A DNA stretch of 64,000 bases from Gautieria morchelliformis. Lineage: Eukaryota > Basidiomycota > Agaricomycetes > Gomphales > Gomphaceae. The number at the start of each line of letters is the position of its first letter. The first letter of the stretch is position 1. Shown here one piece after another: positions 34,533 through 46,100 of this stretch. The DNA is taken from assembly GCA_015179125.1 (NCBI GenBank), contig WHVA01000243.1, positions 1-64,000 of the forward strand, in the 5' to 3' direction. The notes beneath the pieces are model-generated. The model ran no database searches. It saw only the letters and a program-made list of their open reading frames with translations, and was not told the DNA's origin. Position numbers and translations under genes: made by a program.

Positions 34533-34970
34533 GTTATGCAAATCGGTGCATTATTATAAGGCCCAACTATGGTAAAGTAACGACAAGACCTCGCCGAAAG
34601 AGTCTCTGGACGGTGGCAGCGAATAATTGTTGTCTCACCGGAGTCAAAGCAACGTATAGCTCCACAAATAGCACTGAGGGGAAGCTAGTAAGATCCGTCT
34701 GAAACAAAAACACGTCAAGAAATGACGTAATGAATGCGTCTAATCAGACGCGCCCACGTGATTTAGGCTTGCGCTTGTCTTCAGCTTTGGCCACACTGAC
34801 CTTGTTTCCAATATTTTCCTTGTTCTACCCACTATCCCCGTTCAGTAACCTCACCATCACTGGGGCCTTACAAGTGTTGTGGTGTGGATTTCTGGACACG
34901 CACCAACCTCTTCGTTGACACGAGGCTAGCTCCAAGTCAGAGCTGATTCCTCATCTACCACCATCAGACT
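34533..34970. other. Intergenic region
   Basis: Short plus-strand frames only. It serves as the 3' end of the tandem kinase gene and the likely promoter of the next gene. No clear element seen. Confidence 0.4.
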
Positions 34971-35627
34971 ATGCCAGCCAAATGCGAGAAACGAGAAATG
35001 GCGCCCAGGAGGAAGCCACATCAGGGACCAATCTTCCCGTATCGATTCTCATTCGACCAATCCAAGCTACGTGTCTGTGACAGGCCGGGGGATCTCCACT
35101 ACAGCGAGACATTTTGTCGATGGACCACCGGGACTGAAGGGCCCCCTAGGGCGCTCGAGTGGAGCGAGCAAGGCAAGGGTAAAGGCCCTACAGCGTTGTC
35201 GACCGATGAGCCACCTCGATGTTGCAGTGAATGTACCCCTTTGTTTTTCTTGACGGATCGGGCGGATGACAGTAGTGGCACGCCTGCACCGGGTGGCGTA
35301 TTTGTCGGTTTCATAGCGGGGCATGGATGGTACTCGTCCCCAGTTGGGACAGAGTTCCTCATCCGCCTCGTCACGGTCCCAGATGAAGTGGCCCAGCTAC
35401 GCGACGAGGCTAGGTTCTATGAAGATTACGAAACGAAGTGCTCTGGACACCCTGTCCCCACGAAGGAGGCTGTATCGCCATTGGAGTTCCACGGTTTCTT
35501 CAAGAGTGACGTGAGCAGTTCGGCCGCGATTGTGCTCAGGTCTCGCTGGGGGAAGAGCGCCAATCAGTTAGTTCTTTTCAACCGAATGCCAACTGAAACG
35601 GTACTGATGTTTTGTTGGGTTCCCTAG
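34971..35627 (+). CDS. Short kinase-like protein (N-lobe only), hypothetical
   Basis: A single 218-codon frame starting MPAKCEKREMAPRRKP. The C-terminal half, FLIRLVTVPDEVAQLRDEAR then FYEDYE and PLEFHGFFKSD, resembles the beta3-alphaC-beta4 segment of fungal protein-kinase-like families (EA-FYE then the YG-F strand). The catalytic loop and DFG segment are absent, so it is either a truncated kinase gene or a small binding protein. I see no downstream exon that restores them. It follows the tandem kinase gene on the same strand at 440 bp. Function unknown; real expression is uncertain. Confidence 0.5.
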   Translation: MPAKCEKREMAPRRKPHQGPIFPYRFSFDQSKLRVCDRPGDLHYSETFCRWTTGTEGPPRALEWSEQGKGKGPTALSTDEPPRCCSECTPLFFLTDRADDSSGTPAPGGVFVGFIAGHGWYSSPVGTEFLIRLVTVPDEVAQLRDEARFYEDYETKCSGHPVPTKEAVSPLEFHGFFKSDVSSSAAIVLRSRWGKSANQLVLFNRMPTETVLMFCWVP

Positions 35628-36165
35628 GACGACCGTCGGGAAGGGAAAGAAGAAGACTCGCAGGTCGATGGATGTAAGGGTGTGAGAATAGAGCGATGGG
35701 GTGTCGGAACCAGTAGACGATTATATACCCATGCATGTATTTGTATGATGAGCAAGTATCTGATAGCCGTTGACTTTGACTCCAGTCGCCACGCTCTCCC
35801 CGGAGATGCCGTGACGATTCGAGCCTACAGCGCAGCAGTCCAACTCGAGTTGATTAGCTCCAGAAAGAAAAGACAGTCAATGACAAATATTACTAAATGA
35901 CGCCACATTAATGTTAGTAACAGTTAGTTCACTTGCTGAGCGCTGAACTTGGGGCCTTTGGCTATCATAGCGTGAGTTTGGAAATGCCGTCATGCCAAGG
36001 TCGATAGAAAGCGGTTGCAAAAATACTGGGGAGGTGAATCACGTGATCAATGGGGGCTGGAGGCGCCGTTTTCTCGGTTGCGCACTTCGCATAACTAACA
36101 ACAATCCACGAAACCAGGCCGCTCGCCATCGTCGACCGCAACATCTAGGTCACTTTCATACAAAG
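35628..36165. other. Intergenic region upstream of RPS0
   Basis: No gene recognised. The last part should contain the ribosomal-protein promoter and first untranslated exon (ending at about 36165). Confidence 0.4.
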
Positions 36166-36287
36166 GTGCGTGTCTTTGACGGTTTAGGATCTTATGGCGT
36201 CAGAAATGAGGCTATGTTATGGGCCAGAAGTCGATGGATGGATCTTCTAACTATGGATGAGGTGGGCTGATGGAAATACCACTGCAG
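36166..36287 (+). other. Probable intron in the 5' UTR of RPS0
   Basis: CAAAG then GTGCGT at 36166 and ACTGCAG ending at 36287 form a good donor-acceptor pair ten bases before the start codon at 36298. Fungal ribosomal protein genes often carry introns at or near the start codon. The intron has no coding role. Confidence 0.6.
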
Positions 36288-36297
36288 GCAACTCAAG

Positions 36298-37311
36298 ATG
36301 TCATCAAAACTACCCTCGGTGCTGAGTGCAACAGATGAGGAGATCCAGCTCCTCCTAGCTGCCCACTGTCATATTGGTACCAAGAACTGTGAAAAGCACA
36401 TGGAGCCTTACGTCTGGAAGCGACGTGCGGATGGTGCGCAAAATACAACGTTTCGAGGAGGGGTCTTCATTTTTGACGTCAGGATGTAGGTATACACATT
36501 ATTAACATTGGCAAGACCTGGGAGAAGCTTGTTTTTGCGGCACGTATCATTGCTGCCGTTGAGAACCCGAACGACGTCTGTGTCATTTCTGCCCGTCCCT
36601 ATGGCCAGCGTGCAGTCCTCAAGTACGCTGCCAACACCGGTGCCCAAGCTATTGCTGGTCGCTTCACCCCCGGTAGCTTTACCAATTACATCACTCGATC
36701 CTTCAAGGAGCCCCGGCTTATTGTCGTCACTGACCCTCGGGTTGACCACCAGGCGATTCGTGAGGCGTCCTACGTGAACATCCCTGTGATTGCACTCTGC
36801 GACACGGATGCACCACTCAAGTTTGTTGATGTCGCTATCCCGACGAACAACAAGTCCAAGCACGCTATCGGTCTAATTTGGTGGCTGCTCGCGAGGGAGG
36901 TACTTCGTCTGCGTGGAACCGTTCCCAGGACGAGCGGGGGCTGGAATGTCATGGTGGACATGTTCTTCTACCGTGATCCCGAGGAGGTCGAGAAGGAGCA
37001 ACAGGAGGCAACTACTGCCAAGGCTGCCGCCGCCGGTGCTATCGAGGAAGCGCCACCACCACAAGATGTTAGAGAATGGGAAGTAGGAACCGGACCTCAG
37101 GCGGGTGCTATCAACCCCACACTGGTTGCTGGAGAAGGTGGTAAGTGTTCGCTTAGGATATTTCTCTCGTATGAGAACCTGATGGTTATCTGTCTCAGGC
37201 GCTCTTGACTGGGAACCTACCGGACCTGCTGGTGTCACCGATTGGGCAGCTGAGCCCGCTGGCGCCGCATGGGCTGCGGAGGCCCAGCAACCTGGCACAG
37301 CTTGGGACTAG
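36298..37311 (+). CDS. RPS0: 40S ribosomal protein S0 (uS2, laminin receptor-like)
   Basis: Three coding exons: 36298-36433, 36490-37140, 37199-37311; 299 residues, close to the usual fungal length. The N-terminus [20 protein letters not shown] and the blocks [11 protein letters not shown]-type, [52 protein letters not shown] and [12 protein letters not shown] are diagnostic for uS2. The protein sits on the 40S head-body junction and is needed for 20S pre-rRNA processing. The C-terminal tail is alanine/glutamate/tryptophan-rich ([11 protein letters not shown]), as in eukaryotic uS2. It is a single-copy housekeeping anchor for this block. Confidence 0.97.
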
Positions 37312-38163
37312 ATCAATATTTCTTCGTTTCCGTGTCTTTCGCTCCCGCATATCACTCTGTCCACATGTCCAACGTCATCCGCCATTATCTCAAAATTCAA
37401 TATAGCTCGTGCATTCATGATGCATAGCTTCACCAATATCGTACCATTATGTGAGATTCGCGCTACCGTTGGGTACAACGGTCCTTCCGGCCAAATCTTC
37501 ATTTGGCAATTCCCTGCTATTACACAAATTGTTCGAAGCCCTTGGTATATGCCATTGATCACTCTAACATCGAGTCAGTAATCATGACGGAGCGACGGAT
37601 ATTTGAACATTGATGCATAAAAGGTGTGAGTGAGAGCTTACTTCCTATGCAAGACCGGTTGCTTTGTTGTCGGCGACACCAGGATAAGTAACAACTAATG
37701 GGAAGATATAAAAGTGCGTGCAACGTAAAGATAAGTAAGTGTAGGTACTTAAATGATAAGTACGGAAGGATTTTCTTAAGCATCTGCATCAACGGTAATT
37801 ATAACAATAATGTCAGACAAAGCTAGGCATGCAGCCTATACTGTAGCTGCCTTTCGATTTGCCGGAGGTCGGCAGTAACGTACGTTGTCCAGTAGGGTTT
37901 CTTCGGATCCAATCTATTCTGTGCAGCGCCAAGGCTCATCATCCCTTTTTTTTCTTTTCTCACCAAGACATTCCACCTGGGCTTGGTGAGGCTTGGTGGG
38001 ACTGAAGGATAGGATATGAGATGCGAGGCAGTCCGATCTCGATAAGGTAATACTGTAGAATAAGTCCAAAAAGTGTGCTATGAGATATACAGTGGTCTAC
38101 TCGACAAAACTATGGGATATAAATGTATTTGTCCGAAGCAACCTCTAAAAGTATGATACGCTA
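37312..38163. other. Intergenic region between convergent genes
   Basis: Converging 3' ends of RPS0 and the DOMON-b561 gene. AT-rich, no gene recognised. A homopolymer stretch (ttttttcttttct) lies near 37947. Confidence 0.4.
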
Positions 38164-40044
38164 TCATGATGGTCGTCGATTGAGCTTCAAGTTCTCTTCT
38201 TGGCTATCCTCGTAGCTCGACATTTGATACTCCCGACGCGGATCCTCACTTCCGCGTTCTTGCCGCCATTGACGAGGGAGATAGGCCAAACCGCCAAAAT
38301 ACAAGACTGCTAACAACTGATATAGATTGAAATCATCATTGAGTCGATGAAGAATATTAGTAAGGAGAGTCACTGACCACAGTCCACACAATCCATACGA
38401 TGTTGACTCCGTTACTCTGTTCGGGTGACCCAAGACAGTGGTTAGCACCAGTGCAACACGAAAACCTTGAAGAACCCACCAAAGTGCGACCCGTTATGTT
38501 GGGCCACTCTTGTTTGTAGCCTAGGCGTACCTGGTATAAGGCGAGGGCAAGAATGGTCAACCCTAAAATGGCATGGCCGTAGTTTTGCGGGGGACGTTTG
38601 AAGCGGAAGGGGATTTTGACGAAATGGATGAAGGCACCCAAGAAGCACTGCACAAAATAAAGGACCAGTAATGCTATGCCCACATTCTGCCATGGCGCAT
38701 GAGGTTAGTTTCCGAAGGATAGTTAAATGCAACACAACGGGGTACCTGGTGCTTGGTAGTGAACGATATGCCCGCTTGGTCGGTAGCCTTAAAACCTAGT
38801 ATAATCCCCGCGACCACGGTGGGACCGGCTGAGATTGATTGATCAATGAAATGGTGCGTCTGAGAGTACAAGAGCTCCTACCGAGAGCAGCCTGGATTAC
38901 CCAATGTCCGGTGTACCATTTTGGCGAGATGGTCCTGGTATACCGGGCCAAGAGAACACCACCTGGCAGGAGGAACAAAAAGCCAAAGGTCGCAACGACC
39001 GCATGGGCGATGATCATCTTCTCGTAGGGTAAAAGAGGAGTGTTGGTTGATGACGAGGAAGACGACGTTGTTCCATTAACTGAGGAGAGCGTCTTGGTGA
39101 GGTCCAAAGTAAGCGTTCCAGATGAAAGGTGTTGTTGCAGCGTGGAATCGGCGGCTGCAGAAGGCCTTGTGGTCCCGAAAGCCCAGATTAGTGGTACTTG
39201 TGAGGCAGATCCCTATCGAGAAATTAGCACATGATTTTTGAGAAAAGGCTTTGAGATCATACCGCGATCGTGAAAGCTAGGACAGGTTGTGAACCGCTCA
39301 GCTGTTAATGATCCTCAGATACGTCCGACAAGTAGGGAGTAAAATTAATTAATCTCACTGTCGAAAGAGAAGTGGCTGCGGTTGCTACATTGGTGGGCGA
39401 TGCAACAGGCGTGGGCATAACAAGACCGGAGGCCTGGCGTTGAGACAATGTCATGGTTCCGTCCGTGTTCGGCCACATTATGACCATTGGTGTGTCTACA
39501 TAAGACCGGACGTTAGAACGAGTCTGAGAACGCGTCACGCGTCCTACTGACTAGCCATTTGACTCCCAAAGCCACTGGCAATACAACTCAGTACAAGAAT
39601 AACTCCAAAACAGATATGCTCACATTGCCATCCATCCGAGAGTCTGTGAGGTGATGCTCTGGAGTTGATCTGTGGTAAACAAACCCCTATGAGACGGTGT
39701 ACGACGGGGGGGAAGGATTAGGCTGCGCACATGTCACGGTTGAGCCACTGACGGACCCCGTAATGCACATGAGCTAGAGAACGTCAGTGTATGCTCTAGC
39801 CGCGCTATCTTCCATTTACCTGGCTCAGACATTGTTTATCTCCCTGGGCGCCTGCAGTACCATTGCCAACAGAAGTACCATTGCCCGCAGAGGCAGAGGC
39901 TGTTGAGAGTGAGGCGGACGCCGACGATGTTTCTGAGGCGCGGTCACCGCCGTCAGATCTGCTGCCGCCATTTTTGTCTGCGGCGACGAGCAAGCAGAAG
40001 ACGGAAAGGACCAAAAGACCAAACAAAGGTCGTATGCGGAACAT
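38164..40044 (-). CDS. Secreted-side DOMON (CDH-cytochrome-like) plus cytochrome b561 membrane protein
   Basis: Eleven exons, all joins in frame: 40044-39820, 39773-39731, 39669-39624, 39574-39552, 39495-39359, 39301-39263, 39212-38882, 38828-38746, 38686-38480, 38416-38378, 38316-38164; 441 residues. Signal peptide: MFRIRPLFGLLVLSVFCLLV. A Ser/Ala/Gly-rich linker follows, then a DOMON domain (about 75-245) with GSTVTYQLQS, LGWMAIGFGSQMANTPM and VIMWPN, resembling the haem domain of cellobiose dehydrogenase. The b561 part (about 250-405) has TM helices such as MIIAHAVVATFGFLFLLPGG and conserved histidines (IIAHA, YTGHW, NYGHAILG). The likely role is transmembrane electron transfer between a cytosolic donor and extracellular acceptors such as iron or copper enzymes. 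The tail is charged. Confidence 0.9.
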
Positions 40045-40096
40045 GGGTGTCGCAGTGGTGCAAGGAGCGGTAGTAGTGGAAGAGGGAGGCTGGATG

Positions 40097-40104
40097 TATA
40101 TATA
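40097..40104 (-). promoter_or_regulatory. TATA box of the DOMON-b561 gene
   Basis: TATATATA lies 53 bp upstream of the start codon at 40044 on the minus strand, a suitable spacing for a core promoter with a short leader. Confidence 0.5.
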
Positions 40105-40622
40105 TGACGATCGTAGGCTGGTTTCGGCGCACACCTATTTTATTTCTATAAGTCATTTCAGTGCTGCGGAAGTTTTATGAGACAACCTAGTGCGTCGTAT
40201 GCAGGCGCAGTCCGGCTATGCGAACCACTGGCGCACGGCAGGTGGAGGTAGCTGTGCCCAGGCAACTCAATCACAGCAAGTTGCCTGGAAAGATGATCCC
40301 TGAGATTCTACATGGGTCTACTCAGTACGCACGCCTGTAAGGCAGTCACGGTGATTCAGAATAATAATTAGAACTTGATCAATTTCAGCTGGAATAAATT
40401 TTGCCACTGCCATATACGGCTACAGTACCGGATGACATAATCCCTGACGTAGGTATGTCGGGTTCTCCCATTGTTCTTATGGGAAAACGGGGGCGACGCC
40501 AAGCTTTGCTGCATATCTACGCTCTGGGGCGATACTTTGAAATACCCATCCGCAGTGTATACTGTGCATTGTTGGTTACTGTTCATCAGATAAACGTCAC
40601 GCCTTTCGACATGTCGCTAAGT
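40105..40622. other. Intergenic region upstream of DOMON-b561, downstream of API5
   Basis: No gene recognised. It should hold the remaining promoter of the DOMON-b561 gene and the 3' end of API5, which is transcribed in the same direction. Confidence 0.4.
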
Positions 40623-42833
40623 CTAACCCCCAGCTACCTTCTGTCGTCTTCTCTTTTTCCAGTTTCCCTGCTCCCCCACCTGCATGCGGTCAATGAGTGT
40701 GGGAGGCTGCGGTGGTTCTTCCTTGGGAACCAGTTTTGACGCCGCACCCTTGATGCTCAGCATGGGCATTGCCGGTGGAGCTGGCGTTGGCAACGTTGGA
40801 TGAGGCAGTTCCAGCTGAGATGGCCGAAATGTGCCGTTCGAGGCTTGTCCGTCGGACGGCGACAGCCGCCGCAGCAATGCTGGACCTTCCATTACAGATA
40901 AAGCGGGCTCCCCCGTGCTAACGTCCCCGCCTATTCTGTTTATGAGTTTCAATCCTCGAGAGGAGGGCTCAGAGACGGTTTGATTGGATCCTGAGGGCAC
41001 CGGCGCCCGGGACTCTTTTTGCGGTCTATCATCTTTCATTAATGAGCTGCCCGTCCTTGTACCGGACGCAGATGGCAAAGTCGAGTTGCCCTGATATTTG
41101 CGTTTGTTGCCGCCAACGAACCCGGTCGGTGGAGGCTGTGCAGACCGACTGGGTTCCAGGCGTAGGTCCTGATGAACATCAGAATGTGGTACCGTGGCAC
41201 CTTGGAAAACGTTGAAGGATATATAACGTACCTTTAATGCAGTTCGCACTTGTGTCGTCAAGTCCCCCACATCTGGTGGCGCTCGGTCTGCGAGAACATT
41301 CAGTTCTGTTAAGGTAGCAACCAAATTGCCACGTGGCGTCCAGTCCTGGTCGTTTTGTCGCTGCGGAGGAGTTAGGAAGTCGGCACCAGGGGAAATATAC
41401 CATCCGTACCTGTTGACATGCATTTAGCAGGACCAGAGATGCTTTCCATTGCTTTCTGTCATTGCTGTGCGACCTGACTATCGTCTATTCAAAATTGTGA
41501 ACTCTGATGTCGGTCAACACAACGTCAGAAATACTCACCTCAAGGATGTGTGGACAGGCATCTACCACTGTGTTCCTCAAGGAATTCAACTCCTGAGAAG
41601 CTCCACTGTTAGGCTGTTTTAGACGTTCTTCTTCAGAGACTGGAAGAATATCAGCTAGGCGTTGGATAATGTTTAATTGGGAGGATTGGTCGAGCCTCTG
41701 CAGGGCCATCTTGCCGATCAAAGCCATGCTGTAAAACCGCAGGAGAGGACCTGGGTCGGCTGCACGTTTCACGATCGCAACATATTCCAGAAGAGAGAGG
41801 TAAGGATGAAGAGGTGCCAGGGAGATAGGTCCGGGCTTAGATTTGAGATCGGAATACGTGAGCTTGACTTTATCCAATAAGCTGCGCAGCAATTCGTCTC
41901 CATGTTCCGAACGTGGGTTATACGATCCAAGAGGAAGAAGAAGCTCCTTTACGATAAGCTCGGTCTCTTGAACGTCAGCCCCACTGATTGCCTAGGAACA
42001 AAAAGTCGCATCGCTTCCGGGGACGGCATCCATACTTGCTCAACGTAGGCACCCACCTTGACTAATCCATCTCGGAAAACCTGTTCCACCTCGCTACTAG
42101 GCCCTCGGAAGTGCGCTACAATGGCTTTCTTGGCTGTATTTGCCAGGAAAAAGAGTACAAGTTTCCTCAGTTTCTCTCTATCCTCCTTTTCTTCTGCCGT
42201 CAAGTCCGGATCTAAGGAGCAATGATCACACAAGACACCAATAGCTGCGGCAGGATCCAGATTAACATGGGAAACGAGGGAATCCTGGATCTGTTTCAAT
42301 TCCACGGGCTCGTCTAAATAGATGTCAGTTTGGCCCGGGAGACCGATCATGTAATACAGACACACCACTTTGCAGGAGTTGGACAAGTACGTCAGTATTT
42401 CGTCTAGTCCATTTTCTGGATTCGGCGGACAGTGACACAATGGCCTTGTACCCTTCAATGCGCACCTAAAATACGGGCATGGGACGGTGTCATACCACAA
42501 GAACGGGACACTCGAGTTACCTGTGCATCAGGATCTTCGCAGATGTCATACACGCTGTCAATCACATCCTCTTCTAGGTCGGGAAAATCCTTGAAGTAGT
42601 GACTAAAATTCTGAGCGGCAAAGACCTTCAATTCACGGGACGCAGTGTGTGTAAGGCTGATCAGTCTTCGCAGAGCCTCGCGACGCTGGAATGTTAACAT
42701 GAAATTCGGCAAGAAATCGATAAAAAGTAAATCGAATCGTACTTACTGTGTCGAGCGGCGCATTCCGTTGACCCGCCTTTTGCAGCAAGCTGCGAGTCTC
42801 TCGAATTTGTCTGTCTTCATCTGCTTTGTTCAT
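40623..42833 (-). CDS. API5 family protein (apoptosis inhibitory protein 5 homologue)
   Basis: Eight exons, joins in frame: 42833-42747, 42685-42521, 42465-42366, 42313-42057, 41991-41539, 41451-41410, 41360-41232, 41168-40623; 592 residues. The N-terminal two-thirds is helical-repeat (HEAT-like) with blocks ELKVFAAQNFSHYFKDFPDL, VYDICEDPDAQVRIEGYKAI and LVQLLQSDEPVELKQIQ that match API5/AAC-11. In animals API5 is a nuclear protein that suppresses E2F-linked apoptosis and associates with RNA-processing factors; its fungal role is not established. The C-terminus is disordered, Pro/Ser-rich, and ends in a basic nuclear-localisation-like stretch KKRRRQK. The intron at 41231-41169 is a multiple of three without stops and could be retained. 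The 42-nt exon is the least certain piece. Confidence 0.85.
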
Positions 42834-43114
42834 CACAGCTTATCGCGCCTTAGCAAGAGAACACGCGGATGCGGGCTCCAAGCTTGGAAGTTGAGGCGTA
42901 ACAAAGCGTGCGAAAAGTGGAATTTGGCTGCAAGCGCCCAAACAATGGCCCATATGTAGTAAGTACTGGGGTATGGCTACTAATTAGGGTAGGTGAACGC
43001 GGAAAACACAGAAACTGAGTCAACCTCGAGCATAAGTAATGGCTCTTCTTTTGTGGGTAAATTCTGTGATACGGGCACGTGTTCGTCGTCTTTAAAGAAT
43101 GGATCGCAGCTTCA

Positions 43115-46100
43115 TCATGCAACCGCTTCAGCCACAACACCATCGACCCTAAAGAGATTATCGAAATCCTCCGTGCTTCCTCCCAACACGCCGAAAGCCT
43201 CCTGAAGAGTACGAGCTAAGAAGTCGAGCTCTTGGACGACACCTTTCATCATAAGCGCATATGCAAAGTACAACAGCTGGCGGGAGCCCTGGACATTTCG
43301 GGTCTTCACTACGTCCAAGTTCCTTATCGCATTCACCTATGTAGTTCCCAGGTAAATTAGTGGTGAACAGGGATGACAAGAAAACCCCTACCAGCTCTTG
43401 GCGAGACTTCTCGGCGGGTGGCAGATATGGTGGGAGTGGCGCCTTAAGCCGGAACGCGGAAGACAGCGTCGAAAAATAGAGTATTACGTTTCCAACCATC
43501 TCACGCCGCTCCTTGCTGACAGGCACGATGAAATCTCGCCTCACAGTCTACATCAACTGTCAGTTCCATGATTGCTTAGGCGCTTTAGTTTACTTGCCGT
43601 GTACCTGCGAGAGGGCATTAGGACAGACATGCAAAGGAAAGGGGAAACTGCACCATTCTTCTCGCGTTGTCACACATCGCATGGAATGCATCTTATCCAG
43701 AATCGTCTGCAAGCTGGTGAGAATTGATCGGTATAGTTTTACAGGAAAAGGTCCTTTGAGTCGCGGCTCATGTTGTGTCTGTGCAAGCAGGTCTTGCAGG
43801 GTAATAAGCTTGCGTTGCAGATGAAGCTCCCTAACGGGGTGTCTCAAATGAGAAGTGGTTTCATAATCGCAAGAAGCAATCTCACATTGCTAAAAAGTCA
43901 TGGATGGACGCGGTAAGTTGGTCGGATGCTCGAGGGGTCAACGTCGTATGGGAGATATGGGTATGCTGATGAAGTAGCGGGGTCGTATCGGAAGTCGGCG
44001 GAGGCTCGACGCTCAATAAGGCCTCCGGAGGAGCGGAATAATGCATCACCATGCGGGAATATAACCAGCCAATATTCAGGCAGAACCTGATGAACATGAA
44101 ACGTGGCTCTGGCATTCCAGTGAAAAGCTGATAGCTTACTCGCCAAGAGCCTTTCCTAATTCTCGGCGGGCCTCCGCCGGCCACCAAAACTGACTGACAA
44201 TAAATGCCCACAGTACGCCGATTATTACTGCTACAGCTCTGTAGAATGCAATTTCAACGACGGAGGGTTCCTGATACCGAAGGTTGTAACTAGATATAAA
44301 CGTATAAGCATGTGTTGTTGGCAATCATGACGAAATAACTTCACCAGTACAGACATGTGAGATTGTACGTGAGCAGGACGAACCGGCCGCTCGATGCATG
44401 TTGAGGATTTGAAACGATGTAGTAGAAACATGGCAATGAAAATAAAAAACCGAAGAATGCGAGGAGTATAGGTTGGTTGTGAAGTGCTAGGTATGCGCCA
44501 ATGGCGGTGACGGCACCAAGAATGGTGCCCAGGACACGAACTACAGAAAGGAAGTTAGTTTGGCCAATGAAAGGGCTTATTACAATGAAGAACTATGCAT
44601 CAGGTATCAGTTGGATACGCCAAGGGGTCGCAAGAGTAGACATACTGAGACGAGAGCCCATTCGCCACGATACTCCACAAACCAAGGTCGTGTAGCATCA
44701 AAAAACGCAGGTGCAGCTAGCATGGCCGTTGCTACACCAGCTTTGAAGGCATACTTCATATCCGGTTCCTTCAGCCTTGCCCCTAATGCCCAGAAGGACT
44801 GTTTCATACGTCCGGCAAAAGTTAACGACGCTCGTGATGGCGTCTGCATGGTATTGGGCGCATGGGGTTTAACTTTCGGAAATTTAGGGATCTTGTGCAC
44901 CTGCGCTTCGATGGGCACCAACGTGGCTACCAGATGACATTCAGTACGTGGGTAGATAGCCATAACAATGACGAGTAGGTAACGTACAGAGTCGCCTTCG
45001 GAGGGTGGCTGGCTCAACAACCTTAGATCGAAGAGGGGACGCTGCATGCCGAGTGCGTGAGCGAAGGCAGGTAAACCTATTCTTGATCCATTGCCAAACG
45101 TTCGATCGCTTTGCTGCTCGGCGCTCCAGCGCGTATATGCGTCCCATAGCATCCACCAGCAAGACAAGCTCCCGAGCAAATTCTTGGATAGTGAAGATAA
45201 AGCTTGGAGTTTCGTTAGTTAAGATCCGGGGGACACAGCAAAACATACAAATAAACGAGAAACACGGTCTCATTATCCCCGTTTGCAAGGATCGTGGGAA
45301 CGGCATCCTCAGAAGTAATGGAGAACCGATCGGTCGTATCGCTGCGTCGATAGAGCCGCATAACAGCATGGTTAGAGGTGCGGTCGAATGCATACAGTGC
45401 GCGCTCAATGTCCTCGGATAGTTGGAAAAACTCGTGCAAGTCCATCGGATCTCCATTGCGGTGTCGTTCGAATGCACCTTGCATACGCTTTAGTGTTGTT
45501 GTGCAGGTATTCTGGACAGAGAGGTGCATGAAGTGAATGTTATGACAAATTGAGATAACGAACCGCGAGTGCGATCATGGGTGGACCAAGATCGTCCACG
45601 AGGTCGCCAAACATAGAGGCTGCTGCGGACAGCATAGCCTCGTCGTCTTCGTCTACAGCAATCTTTCCTTTCGTCGGTGTTCTTGAATTCCATGTCCCTG
45701 GGGTCCAGTCTTTGACCTTTGAACCAGCCGGTACGAATAATTTCGTGTTGCCCACGCCACGCTGAAGCACGAGCTTCCCGTCGCGGTGTGCTCTCGTAAG
45801 ATCAGCCTGCAGTCGAGTACCACTCCTAAGCCCTCCAAGGTGCTGTGCGAGTCGGTTGAGGCAGTCGACAGCGTCATCGTATGCTGCACTCGTAGCAACC
45901 AAGGGGCGCGGGGAGCAGAGCCATTCCGAATGCGCTTCAGTGAGATGACGTTTGAGGGATGTGAAGGACTTCTGGTGGGCATCAACGGCGCGAAGAAGCT
46001 TGGACTGTTTAGGGTGAAAATCAGGATCAAGCAGGAAGGTACGTGTGAGCATTTGCAAGAGTGTCGCAAAAGAGTCTAAGGCGGTAATCATGTCGTCCCT

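Noticed and set aside
36166-36287. C/D-box snoRNA in the RPS0 5' UTR intron
   Set aside because: GATGAGG and CTGATGG are only loose matches to C and D boxes, without terminal pairing.
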